DNA of 64,000 nucleotides from Epiperipatus broadwayi (Eukaryota; Onychophora; Udeonychophora; Euonychophora; Peripatidae), in contig JAQFVV010012496.1 of the NCBI GenBank assembly GCA_028023455.1, forward strand, positions 2,664,001 to 2,728,000, given 5' to 3'. The position numbers and the translations under genes were made by a program. The notes beneath the pieces are model-generated. The model saw only the letters and a program-made list of their open reading frames with translations. It was not told where the DNA came from and did not search any database. Below, one piece after another: positions 1-13,200 of this stretch (the first letter of the stretch is position 1; each line of letters opens with the position of its first letter).

Positions 1-237
1 AGAATATACAGCAGTGAATAGAATACATCGGAGAATTACAATTGGACATGGCGTTGATATATTTCAGAGAGAAAAGTTTCCTGAGAAAGAAATTAAAAGA
101 TAATATTGTAAATTATCAAGTAAACAGAAAAATGGATGAGCATGTTGTATATGTAGATATATTTATACAATAGTTTTCTCTCTCTCTTTCTTGGAATGGC
201 CATATTCCTTACATGTGGCTATTTATTATTATTATTA
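1..237 (+). mobile_element. RTE-clade LINE, 3' terminal fragment
   Basis: Resembles the stretch at 8160-8430: both encode a decayed KLKDNI(V/I)xYQxNRK stretch followed by HV(V/L)YV(D/N), and both end in a TTATTATTATT-type simple tail. This is the end of the reverse-transcriptase ORF and the 3' end of an RTE LINE on the plus strand, with its 5' part cut by the window edge. It is not intact. Confidence 0.65.
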
Positions 238-1013
238 TTTCCTGTATTTTTTTCTCCTATCAGTTTTCATAACCTCTACAATTTATTCACTAAGTCTACA
301 CATAGCAGATATTCACTATATAAAGATAATAATATCACTGATTAGTTTCTGACTATACAATCTTTTTATTCAGAAAAGAAGTACTCCTAGAGAAAAACTT
401 GCTGAAGAACCTTGTATACTAATTAAACAATGAAATAATATTACCAATTTATATATTTACTAATATGGCAATGTGTAGTGGATCTACTACAGAAAATAAG
501 AACATGATGAAAAATAGTATATTTCCAAACAAAATGTCTCACAATTCTGGTCTAAGAATTAAACAGGTTGTAAAAAGCTAAATAAGAGCCTGCTTTTCTT
601 AATTCTAATTTTTTTTTTTCAAATTGACACTGTTGGATTTCAGTATAAATAACTGACATTCTTTTTAAAAGAAGATAATAGAGCAATGCTATGAAATATT
701 AAAAAATTTCTAACCTCTTAAGATAACACTTTTTTCTTAAGATAACAAGTTTTTATCGAATAGCAGCAAATATCATTACGTTCAAGGTAGTTAGTATATC
801 TACGCATAATAATAGTAAATTAATTCTAGTTTTATTACTAATTAAACCACTATAGAGACTATTTTCTCAAAAACTAAGAAAAAAAATAACCATGATTTAC
901 AAGTAGAGGCAACTTGATCAAATTTTACGCTTTAAAAAAGGACTTAATTTACACATTATGTAACCACTGTTGCAATGCCACAACAATATACAAACATACT
1001 TAATATCACTTAC
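238..1013. other. AT-rich intronic DNA, no gene seen
   Basis: Intron downstream of NAV exon 12. No further NAV coding block, RNA gene or bounded repeat was recognised here. Confidence 0.5.
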
Positions 1014-1208
1014 CAAAGGATCTCCTTCAGCATCATTCTGTGTTGAATGAATAGTTTTGGAACCAGGTCCGGGATGACCCTCATAACCCACATCTTCTGG
1101 CCGAAGTTGAAGAAGACTAGGCCAATCTTCATTGGTTGTTGTGGGCCATGGATAACTGTCTAGCACCCATTCTGTAGGGTCTTCCCAGGGGGCACGCCGG
1201 CCATACAA
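1014..1208 (-). CDS. NAV: NAV exon 12: WEDPTEWVL and LQLRPEDVG blocks
   Basis: 195 nt, 65 codons, phase 0 at both ends. Acceptor TTTTAG, donor GTAAGTG. It starts LYGRRAPWEDPTEWVLDSYP and later has WPSLLQLRPEDVGYEG and NDAEGDPL. In vertebrate NAV the DAEGDPL stretch is followed by about 40 residues to the stop, including an MLxxLQEAANY motif. That motif is not visible in 1-1013, so the last coding exon must be beyond the left edge. The exon starts with a TTG (Leu) codon; this is a splice junction, not a translation start. Confidence 0.96.
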
Positions 1209-4200
1209 CTAAAAAAAATATATATTATTTTCACTCTGTTCTAGAGCCATCTAGTGTGAGCTTGCAACAGATAGTATAATATCCCCATCCCCAAACCAGT
1301 TTCTAGCTTTGTCCTCATCAATAAAGACAACATATATATTCAAGTTAATAGATTGATTAAAAAAACAAAAACAATTCAAGACTTTGAATTTAAAGCTAAT
1401 TCATTGCATAATTATACAGACATATTTAACTATGTAAAGGAGTTATCATGATTTCAAAATTTTAGATTTTTTTAATTTTAAATTTCCAGCTATTAGTTTC
1501 AATAGTATAACGGAGGAAAAGTGGTGGCTAGATGCAAAACCGTGCTAGTTCCAGCTCTGAATCCTTGTGCCTACCGATAAAGACAAAAACCAGAAAATGA
1601 TTTGGAAATATTATGGGGCTAAAGTATCTAGTATCCATTGATTACTCAAACTGACAATAGATTGATTTAGATGGATTCAAATCCAGATATAAATTAAACT
1701 CATATGCATTTCAACTCTTTTAAAACAATAAATTATAACTGATTATTAAATAGAGGGATTTTCAGTCTATATTCATCCTCCACTCCATTTCAAACAACAG
1801 ATATACATGACTACACCCATGTGAAAAAGATAAATGATCCCCAATATATGCATTTCATGCAGAACCAGCACTCAAGCCAGATCATCATCTCCTATACATA
1901 TAAAAAAATCAGTGCTCGTTTTAGATTAAGATAGCAATTCCTTAAACTTTAATGGGCGGGCTTCAATCTTTTTACTCTTCCAACAATTCAACTGTCCATT
2001 TCATTGAAAAAACAAAAATGAAATTGTTGGAAGGATGAGAAGATTGAAGCCTATCCATTAAAAGTTTAAGGAATTGCTATCTTAATATAAACTGAGTGCT
2101 GATTGCATAAATGTGTGGGAGATTATGGTCTGGCCCAACTGATGACTGCTCATTCTGCATGAAATATGTTTATTGGGGATCATTTATCTTTTTCACATGT
2201 GTGTGGTCATGAGTATCGATTGTTTGAGATAAAGCGGAGGATGAATATAGACTAAAAATCCTAAGTGCAAATCCCTCTATTTATTATAGTAAATATGCAG
2301 TATACTGAATGAATAGATTAATTATAACTGATTATCAGCAAGCATCACATGATCACATCTCCAATACTAGCACATAATTGTTTATAACTGATTATGTTGT
2401 ACATCTACTGTACACAATTTTCTTGGTGAAGTTTATAAAAAAATAAATAAGAGATTTGATTAAGTTTCTACCAGATTAGAATATATTTAAATATGTAAAA
2501 TCAACGTACTAATGATTTTGTGGTTTACAGATTTTCAAACAAATAAAACATTTATAAATATATTTACAGTAAAGCTGAGAAAAAAAAATGGAATTGACTA
2601 TAATTTGTATCTGGCAGAATATAACTAAATGTATGTTTTTTAATTAGAAAAAAAACAACAACTTATTTAAAGATGGTATATAGTTCTTTCCCACAATTTC
2701 AAATAAATCAAACAAAGTTTTTATATAAGATTTTAGATAATTGCGATTTTTAATACACAATGTTTAAAAAAAATTGGCATGTCCTAAATTTTGTAGTGCA
2801 AGCCTTGTATAGACATATTTACAATTCAGAAGTTGGATATTATTGACATGGATATTTCACAGTTCTAACTTAATATTAATAGTAAATAAAATCAAGTCAT
2901 ACATCATGTGATTTAAGTTGATAAGTTTGCAATTATAAATAAAATAATGAGCTTGTTAATAGCTCTAACAAGCTTTATCGATAAATAACATGAGGGAAAG
3001 CATTAAAAATCTCTATCTAAAAATTATCCCTATCCCCAAATCGGTTTCAAGCTATTGGTTATCCTCAGTGAGGCACTAGGATATTTCAGACACTAGATCT
3101 AAAATACAAACTTAAGGCCAACACTTATCTGATACTTAACTATTAAGTAGAAAATCTGAAAATTTCAGACATCTATATGTATGTCTTCACTGAGAATAGC
3201 CAATAGCTCGAAACCTCAAAACCGATTTGGGGATGGGGATATATTTCTAGATAGAGATTTTGGATACTTTCTCTTGCGGCATTTATCAATAAAGCTTGTT
3301 AGAACTATTAGCAAGCTCATTATTTTATTTTTGATATTAATGTATCATTATTTATTATAAATATTTGCTAAAACATTATATTGATGATAAGTGTTAGAAA
3401 TGCTGGGTAAGAAAAGTTTAAAATAGAAGGTATATTAGGCTAAGCAGCTTTCGATATTTTAATCCTGATATCATAATCATTGCTATAAGTATGATATTAG
3501 GATTAAGATATTGAAAGCTGTTCAGCATAATATAATAAAACTTTTATTTTAATCTTTTTTTACTCAGTGTACCTAGTGATTATGTCAATTACAATTGTAT
3601 AGGAAAAGTTAACCACTATATATAGAATTAAAACATTATATGTGTCCAGACATATAAACAAATATCTGGTGAAATGAAAATATGCACAGAAAAGATAGTT
3701 TTTTTAATAATATTTAGCTTTGTTACTGCCTAGCATGCTTTCAATATATTTTTATTACATCATATTCATGGCATATAGTGATGTGATTTAATGGTTCTTT
3801 ATATCAATGTTTAGTTAACTGTTCACGTATTCAATTTGTTAACAAGACCTCTCCAACATAGATATTTATACAATAGAGCCCTCAGAGACAAACAATACAC
3901 TTCAATATTTACCACAAGCAGAAAACTGATCATAGATTTGAACTAACAAAAGCAGAGATAGTGTACGCAGAGAGAAAAAGGGGACAGAAAGCACAAGTAT
4001 GTGCAATAGCTGGAGACCGTTTTTCTAATAACAAAAAAGAAATGAGTGTACCCATTGAAATGGGCTATTTAAATATTCAAATTTAAATTTAAATTGAATA
4101 CATGAACAGTTAATTAAATGTTGATGTAAAAAACCATTAAATCACACCACTATATACCATGCTGAAAGCATACTAGGCAGTATTAAAGCTAAATATTATT

Positions 4201-7200
4201 AAAAGAACTACCTTTTCTGTGTGTATTTTCATTTGACCAGACATTATGTTGGCTCAGAAGAGAAGAAAATTAGTAACGATATATACAAATAGAGAATGTG
4301 AGGCAATTAAAATATTACCTGCAATCCTTCTCTAACAGCCTCAAGTAGATAAGGCACTATGGAGTAGTTCCATAAATCAGTGAACCACACTTGTGAGCCG
4401 GAGATATCCATGGGACAAGACAAAAATAATCGTGGACCTATAAAATAATTGTTACAAAGTATTATATACAAATAAACGATGTTAATTAAGAACAGATACA
4501 CTATAAATATTTACCAATAGTAACATCTGAGGATGAATGAGTTTCCAGGAATTTGTTCAAATGTTGCCAAACTCTTGGCATCCAATCAATAACTTTATTT
4601 AGGTCATTATTACGCACACCTGAGCGAACTTCACTTTCAATTAATTTTCTACGCAAATACCGACCAAGAAATCCTTTGACTGGTTCCATATGATTGGCAC
4701 ATAATACCCACCTAAATAAATATTGCATATAATAGTCAATAACTTAAAACATTAAAAAAAAAAAACAAAGTTACTGAACTGAGATTGAAATGTTAAGATT
4801 GTCATAAGGTCTCTAATTTAATAAACTAACTAAATATTTTAATATAAGTAGTTCCAAACTTCAATATACATATATAAATAAATTTATAAATGCACATTTT
4901 GTCAAGCAGCATTTATAATCGTTTGATATATACACAAATAATCACAAAATATTTTTTATTAAATTAAAAATTATTATTTGCTTTTAATCCAAAATATTAA
5001 GCTTTAAACTTTATTAAAGATCTATTAATTTTAGAAGCTTACAGAAGAATTTCTTTCATTTAAAATATCTAATTGCTTGCAAACATGTTTAAATACATTC
5101 ATAAATTATATGTATAGTTTATTAATAATATTTTTATAATATGGACACATTCAACAACTGTCTTAACAATTCTTTTTATGAAACCATTAAACATCACTGT
5201 AGATATTTCATACAGATTCCGTTTCTGGCTGTACTTATTGCTTGTGCTAATTACTTAACAGAACAAACGTTTACGAAAAAATCTACAGATCACCAGAAAT
5301 ACAGAACTTATATTTTAACAACTGCCATTCTAAACATTAGCTGGAATAATTTATAACAATGCCATTGATTATATCATCATCATTTTAAGTGAAGAAATCT
5401 AATTTCTCCAATCCATTACCTTCTCCATATCACATCAATATAATTCATTATTTCATCCAACTATCTCACATGTGGTCTCTTTCTAGGTCTTTTATAATTT
5501 CTCAAGATCCAGTTTAAGAGTTCAAACTGTCCATCTATTATTATTTCTTATGATAGTTATTGCATATAAAATGGAATTCTTAAGAAATTCCCAAAAAACT
5601 TTTGTTTTTCAAGGTTCAACGATAACACCATCTGGATTCGTGGAGTGAACTAAGGTCTCTGAATTGCTCTTCTGCTAAGTGTCCTAGGTCACAGAACATA
5701 TCAATTAAAATTTTTTCTCTTCAAACACATAATATTTCCTTTTAATATTAAGTAACTTCTACCAAAAGTACTCCATCCAAGTTTAATTCTATGATTAATT
5801 TCATCAGTTATGTTTCCATTTGTATTAATAATATTACTAAGGTAAAGTATTTGTAGTTGTTAACTTCTAATTCGCGATTATAAATCTTTATTTTCTTCTT
5901 CTAAGAAAATCAATCCAACATTAATTCAGTCTTTTCAATAGCTATTTTCTTACTTTCATCTAATAACTCTTGCAACATTTCCCCAAGCTCTGAAATGTTA
6001 TTTGCAAAAACAATTCCATCATCTGCAAAATCCAGATTATTTAGATAATCTTCATATATTTTTATACTGCTTAATGAAGTCAAGGTAGCAATTTGTAATA
6101 ATCTAAAAATATAAAGGCTGCAACTCCTGATGAAATATCTAGAGAAATTTTAAAATATAGTGGCATTATGTTAGCTTCAAATATATCAATTTTTTTTAGA
6201 TGATATACACAGGCTTATATATACCTGTGTCTATATATGTAATAGACAGGGTATGAGCACAGACTTTCACATGACCCACCACTCTCCACACTATCTCATA
6301 ACACTGATGCACTTGAACACACATATGTTGAAAAGATAAATAATCACCAATATACGTATTTCATGCTAAACCAGCAATCATCAGTTGGTCCAGATTACCA
6401 TCTCTACACATATATGCTACAAGTGCTCAGATATATATTAAGATAGCAAATCCTCCTACTTTAATGGACAGGCTTCAATCTACTCAACACTCCAACTCTT
6501 CAACCGTCCATCCAATTGAAAATCTGATGATGGAACGCTCAAAGGCCATCCTGAGGCCGAGATACCCTGTCTATTACATTTATAGACACAGGTATATATA
6601 AGCCTGTGTATTTCAGCTACTACATATTAGAGATGTCTGCCTATCCCTTGCATATGTATTTAATGGATTATGTCCTGTACATGAGGGGTCAGATTGACCT
6701 TAGGTCAACATGGGTGTGACAATAATCTCGGCCTCAGGGTGGCCTTTGAGCATTCCATCATCAGATTTTCAATTGGATGGACGGTTAAATAGTTGGAGTG
6801 TTGAATAGATTGAAGCCTGTCCATTAAAGTAGGAGAATTTGCTAACTTAATATATATCTGAGCACTTGTAGCATATATGTGTAGAGATGGTAATCTGGAC
6901 CAACTGATGATTGCTGGTTTAGCATGAAATACGTATATTGGTGATTATTTATCTTTTCAACATATGTGTGTTCAAGTGTATCAGTGTTATGAGATAGTGT
7001 GGAGAGTGGTGGGTCATGTGAAAATCTGTGCTCATACCCTGTCTATTACATAATTTTTTTTTATAGATATACGGATCCATGAAATTGTACCACCTAATCT
7101 TAAAAGATGCTTTTACTATCCCAGTTTTTAAAAATGATGATAATAGATAAGATTACAATAATTATAATAGAATATCATTATTTCCACTAGAAAGGTACTG

Positions 7201-10200
7201 TCAAAGATTTTGTTGAATAGTTTGTTTTCTGACCATAGATGAATAGTTGTCAGATTCAATATGGTCTTAGAAAATCAAGAGGCACTATAGAAATGATTTT
7301 TGTTGCCAGGCAAATGCAAGAAAAGAATGATTTATATATTGCTTTTATTGATTTGGTCGAAGCATTTGGTTCAATTCATACAACAGGTGAAATTTAATTG
7401 GCTGCACACCAAAATTTATTTGTATTATACAGCTTCTATATGATGGAACAAAAAGTGAAAACTGGAGTACTTGCTCCAAAGTCTTTGGAATTATTTATAG
7501 ATGGATTAATTAAACAGAAAATTGATTAAAATCAAAAAAGAACTTCCATCTTGGGTTCTCGATTTGTAATATGCTGATGATTGGGCTATTTCTGCCAGTT
7601 CAAAAGATGATTTACAGAAAGTTACTAACTACTTTAAATATAACATATAATGACTTTGCTTTATTAATTAATGTTCAAAAAATTGGCAGCAACGTTTTTA
7701 GTTTGGATGGTTATCAATTGCCTCCAGTTTAAATACCTAGGTAGTTTAATAAGTAGAAACATGGAATTAGATGTTGCGGTACATCACAGACTCTGCTTTT
7801 AACAAGTTAAAAGAGAAGAGTATTTCTTTATAAAAAAATAACTACTGTAAAATAAATAGCTGTATCTAGATTTGTTATTTGACCTAAGTGAAACTTGGAT
7901 ATTCTATAAGCATAAGGTAAAGGCATTAGAAAAGTTTTGCAGTAAGATCATAAAACCTATCAATATGTTTGCTGGATTGAGATATTATATTATAAAACCA
8001 TGCCTTCGTTAGACTGCGAATTTAAATCAGCCTGAACAATGCAAGACTTACTAAGAATGATTTATGGCGAACTTCCATAGGGTTGCCTTGGGAGAGATAG
8101 ACCTCATCTACATTGTAAGGATGACCTCAAAGACATTCTAAAGAAACGCAATGTCGATTGTTTCCATTGGGAAGATATGTCAGAGAATGAAATACATTGA
8201 AAATCTATATTTAGATGTGATATTGAAATATTTCAAAATTAAGTTTTCAGCTGAATAAATAAATTAAAAGACAACATCATAAAATATCAAGAAAACAGAA
8301 AGCATGTTCTATATGTGAATGTATTCATGGTTTAACTTAAGTTTATACAGTATTGCAAAACTCATTTCTAGAGCAATTGTTTTTTTGTCATATATGTTTG
8401 TCAGTGATTGTTTATTATTATTACTATTATAAACAACAACAAAAATTACTAAAAATGGAAGGTTATGATATAACTAAAAGTGAATATAAATAGTGCAGTG
8501 ATAGAAAATGTATTAATTAAAAAAATAGGCACATACATCTAAAAGGTAATAATAAATAAAATTAAAATAATTGTAGAATTAAAAGATTTATTTTTTAAAT
8601 ACAGAATTAAAAAATAATTAGAAGTTATAAGATTAGATTCTAATTATAACGAAAAAATTAGTAGTAACAAGATAAAAATGTAATTATAATAATCAAAGGA
8701 ATGAGAGTCGGATTTTTGTCATTGATAACAAGAATTTGAATCTTGTAATAACTCTTTAAAGTTAATAAAAGATAAGACATTCTAGAATCAAATATGTGTG
8801 CATTTAGAGAAATATCTGATGAGCGTAAATATCAACCAATTAGCTGAAGCAAAAAAGCAATGAAAGAGAACATCCAGGTTGGAGGAGGAAAAAAAAACAG
8901 TTAACGAGGAGCTCAACTGGGAGATGAATTTAAATTTGAATGCTGGACGTCACCCTTGCAAGAGCAGAGAGCTTGCCTCCAGCTGTGGGAAAGCAATCTA
9001 GAGATTAAACAAGTCGGAATGATCTTTATTCTTATTTTGTACGCCTACGGGCTTATGTGAATATATATGTATATAAAATGTAAAATTATTCTAATAATTA
9101 TTATCAGCTAATGTATTAAATTATTGTGAATTAAATTTTTTAAATGCACTGGAATTAACCGAAGTAGTGTTGAGTCCTTATTGGATAAACTATTGGAATT
9201 CAATCAGGGAACAGTCAGGCTCCTTGATAACGGGCCATAAGATTAAGTAAAGTGAGAACATAGCAAAAATACCTGTGTAATTTGGTTTTTAAAACATCCA
9301 CGCCTTTAGTACAATAATGAATGACCAACTAATTGAAAGTACTGACCATGAAAAGATTGCAAAAATATCAATACAACAAAAATTATATTTATACTTTTTT
9401 CCGTAATTTAAATTAAAAACACAACTTTGCACTAACAATGATCTATTGAAAAGACAAAACCAACCATTGCTGAAGTGAATGGTGATAGTAAAAAAAATAT
9501 TAATTTACAATTAAAGATGTAAAGAAATATTATTTTTAATTGGATTAATTTAAAAAGGCAAAGCAGGAAATTTCAACCAGAACTTACTACCATGTTATAA
9601 TAAATTAAGACAATCTTAAGACACTTTTTTTTTAAGTAATTGGAAAAAATTGCTATAGCTAAATAAATTATTATGTCCACTCATTCTTTTTATTATAAAA
9701 CTTTTACTAATGTATAATTTTTCATTTCATATGAAGAACTATTTTCCTCCAAGTAGTCTTTGTAAATCATTAAACATAACATGATCACCATTCTTTATGC
9801 TTAAACAAGCTGTTTACACAGAGTCAAATTCTCCATACAGTAGCACTCTGCCTTGAACTGAGTGATGCTACTGTATGGAGAGTTTTGCCTCTGTGTAGTC
9901 TTTATAAAACTATTGGTATTTAAAAATCTGTAGATTTACTATATAACTACATATGTTCCTGTGATAGCATTAAAAAAACAAATAACATAATTGCTAAAAA
10001 CAACTTAATTTTTATTACCTAAAGTTATGATGTAGTTGTAGGTTAGTAGTGGAACATGTGGCTTGGTTCATCGTACCCATAATATACGGACTACAATAGA
10101 CACAAAAAGTACATATTAAATTTAAATATGAAATATTAAAATTTGTATCTATGATAAATTACTAAGTGGAATAATGGTAAACTGGCATTTTGTTGAGTTA

Positions 10201-13200
10201 TTACATTTTCATTAATTGCCTATAGTTTAAAAAAAATATATATATATATTTTTATTAGTTGCTTGCTATAGTTATATTCTTTATTTTGCAATTAAAATCA
10301 AAATGAACATTTAATTTTATAAATTCTATTATGGCTAGCAATTAAAGTGTTAATTTCACTTTTCTTGAATGACATTAAGATTTCACATAAACAAATTTGT
10401 TTTATTCAAATGATTATTTATATGAGTAGAAGACCAGATTGGAATCTCTGGTTCACACATCATCTATGCTCAGACTTTTGAAAACAATTTACCCAGGATA
10501 TATCAAATTTTTAACTATTGCAAATTAGAATAATTAAAAAAAAATGACAAAATTTCAATTGCCCTATATTGGACCACAAGTTATATTGCTAGCTTTTGCA
10601 TATACATGAATACTACATTAGTTAGATGGCAAAGTTAAAAACAATCTTTAATTAAATAGCCCTCTGTAAAACAAAGCTTTCTAAAGAACAGAAAATGAGG
10701 AGCATAACTCATCAGATTTATCAAATGCCAAAGTGGTTAGAACTTTTCCATCCTCGCTTTGCTCAATGATAGAATATAACTGTCATGTTTTGTATAAAAT
10801 GTACATGGAAATTCATGTATAAGTTTTGTACTCCAGAAAAAATAAAAAATATATATTGTGAAGGTAGCTTCAAAATCGCTACCACAACAAACCTTACCCA
10901 TCTAAAATAATGGAATGTTTTTTTTTTATTTAATTAGCATGTAAAAATTAAATAAAATAAGTTTTTTCTAGAACACTTTTGGAGAAAATAAATGTTTTTA
11001 TATTTTTATCAGTGTAATAACTACATATTAAGTACTGGGAATGATGGGTAATTTACCGTGAAAAACACACATATATATTAGTAATAAAATTTTATTACTA
11101 AGAAAATATCTATCTTGATAAAAAAAAATCATACTAATTTATATATATGTTGATAATTGTATTGTGTTGAATAGACAATGACTTAAATAAAAAATAAATA
11201 AATCAAATATTGTAATATCTAAATATAAGAGAGAGAATAATAATATAATATTGCAAATTTATGTTATAATTTGTTTTTTTTTTTTAAAAAATGAATCGAT
11301 ATAAAAAAATATTTTAAAAGATGCAATGCTGGACCGCTAGTTTTTAAACAATAGGAATAATGCTTGTATAAAAAAAAAAAACAATTAAAAAAAATTTTTT
11401 CTTGTTCTGCATTTGATCTGGAAAAGTCAAGTTTTATTAGAACTATTGTTTTAATATTTTTTCTGTAAAATGAACATTTTTTTTAAAGCAGCGTCTCAAC
11501 AAATATTAATGTTTTTCTAGTTAATTTGCCATTTGGAATAGTAAAGAAAGTGAATTAGAACATTCTTATTCTAATTTATTAAGCAGATAAGTTAAAATAA
11601 TTTATCAAATTAAATTTAAAAAAAAAAGTATTATGGTTTTTGTTTAAAAGAAACTAAAAAAAAAAAAAGAAATCATAACAATTGATTTAATTTAAAGTTT
11701 ATATAGCCAATATTTCAAGCAATAGATAACTGCACTCTATAAATATATTAGTATTAAATGCAAACTGCATATATATTTATATAAAGCTATATATATAATT
11801 AAAATATGAGATACATCAGCTAGAAGGCTTAATTGTCGGTAGGGTGGAGCATTTTCTTTTATCCACTATGGCCATATGAGTATTAATATTTAACTGTCTA
11901 CAATTTAAGTGCCTGAGAAGTTGGATCTACACAAGATAAAAATGTACGTGAGAAGTAACATAAAACTACCTACTGCCAACTTAAATAAATTCAGGATGTG
12001 GTATATAAAATTAATCAGGAGTTCTTCAACATCTTTAATAAAAAATGCATAAACCAAAAGAACTTTGTGTAAAGAAGACTCTGAAAAATAATTATGCTTT
12101 AACATATCGATTCATAAAAGATTGTAAAATTATGTTTTATTTTCTGTTGTAAATCTGTATTTTTATTTATTATCTCGATCTTATATTTGGGGAAGTGCTA
12201 TTTGTAATTCTACAGGGAACAGTTCAACATAAGAAAATATCAAGAGAATAATGGGTGGGAAAGGTTGAAAAGTCTATTTTTTTAAAAATAAAATTTAGAT
12301 GATTTATTTTCTACCAAGAGATTTGGTTATCAACTATGCACATAAAATTTAGTACTCCAATAGAATACTTTAACAGTAAGAGTTTTTTTTTTTAAAGCCA
12401 CTGAAATAAACAATACTACAACATAACATGATTTATTTGTACATTATAGTATATGTGTTACTAATAGTATTCTTAAGATATAATGAGTAAATGATTAACA
12501 CTTTTAAAGTAGTATTCTTTATAATTTTCTTTTCTATCATATTCTGTGTTGTTTTATTATTATACTTTTCACACTAGATATTGCATACAATATCTGAGGT
12601 TGCATTTAAATTTTCATTGAGTTAGCAATATCACTTTTAATTATTTTTTTATTATTATCTTGGATATATAGATGTCTATATTATGGGTATCTATCATAGG
12701 AAGTAAGGATGATTAGTTTTAAATTGTTTAAGTAAAGAAATGATAGATACTCATCATAGACATAAAAACTGTAAGTACATAGGGATATATCCAAGTAATT
12801 TATGGGTATTTGTAAATATTTTTCTTTATTGAAATTTTTCTTTTCTAAATTGATTGAGAATTTATTTTATGTTAGAATATATATATATTTTTTGTAAATA
12901 AATATTATGAAGTTTTGTTAATTGACAAGATCTCTGCAGTTTTGTTGATCCAGCATTTACATTCAATCCAGCACTTACATTCCATCCTATAACCAATATT
13001 TTACACATGCATACACCCACATTATTGTTTGATAGACATGTGAGAAAATGTTAAATAAGGGCTATTTCTTTTTAGTAGATAGGATGTATTATTTTGGTTG
13101 TTGATTAACAATTTGCATAGATACATACCTGTTAAGAGAGTCTAATACAAATTCTTCCTGAGTTCGAATATCTGAAGCTACGGTTTTGAAAAAGAGTGGT

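Noticed and set aside
1-1013. Last coding exon of NAV
   Set aside because: No reading resembling the MLxxLQEAANY end of NAV proteins on the minus strand; the sequence is a LINE tail and AT-rich DNA.
6520-6560. Hammerhead core in element E (CCTGAGGCCGAGA)
   Set aside because: The CTGAGG is not followed by the required A and no GAAA box lies at suitable spacing.
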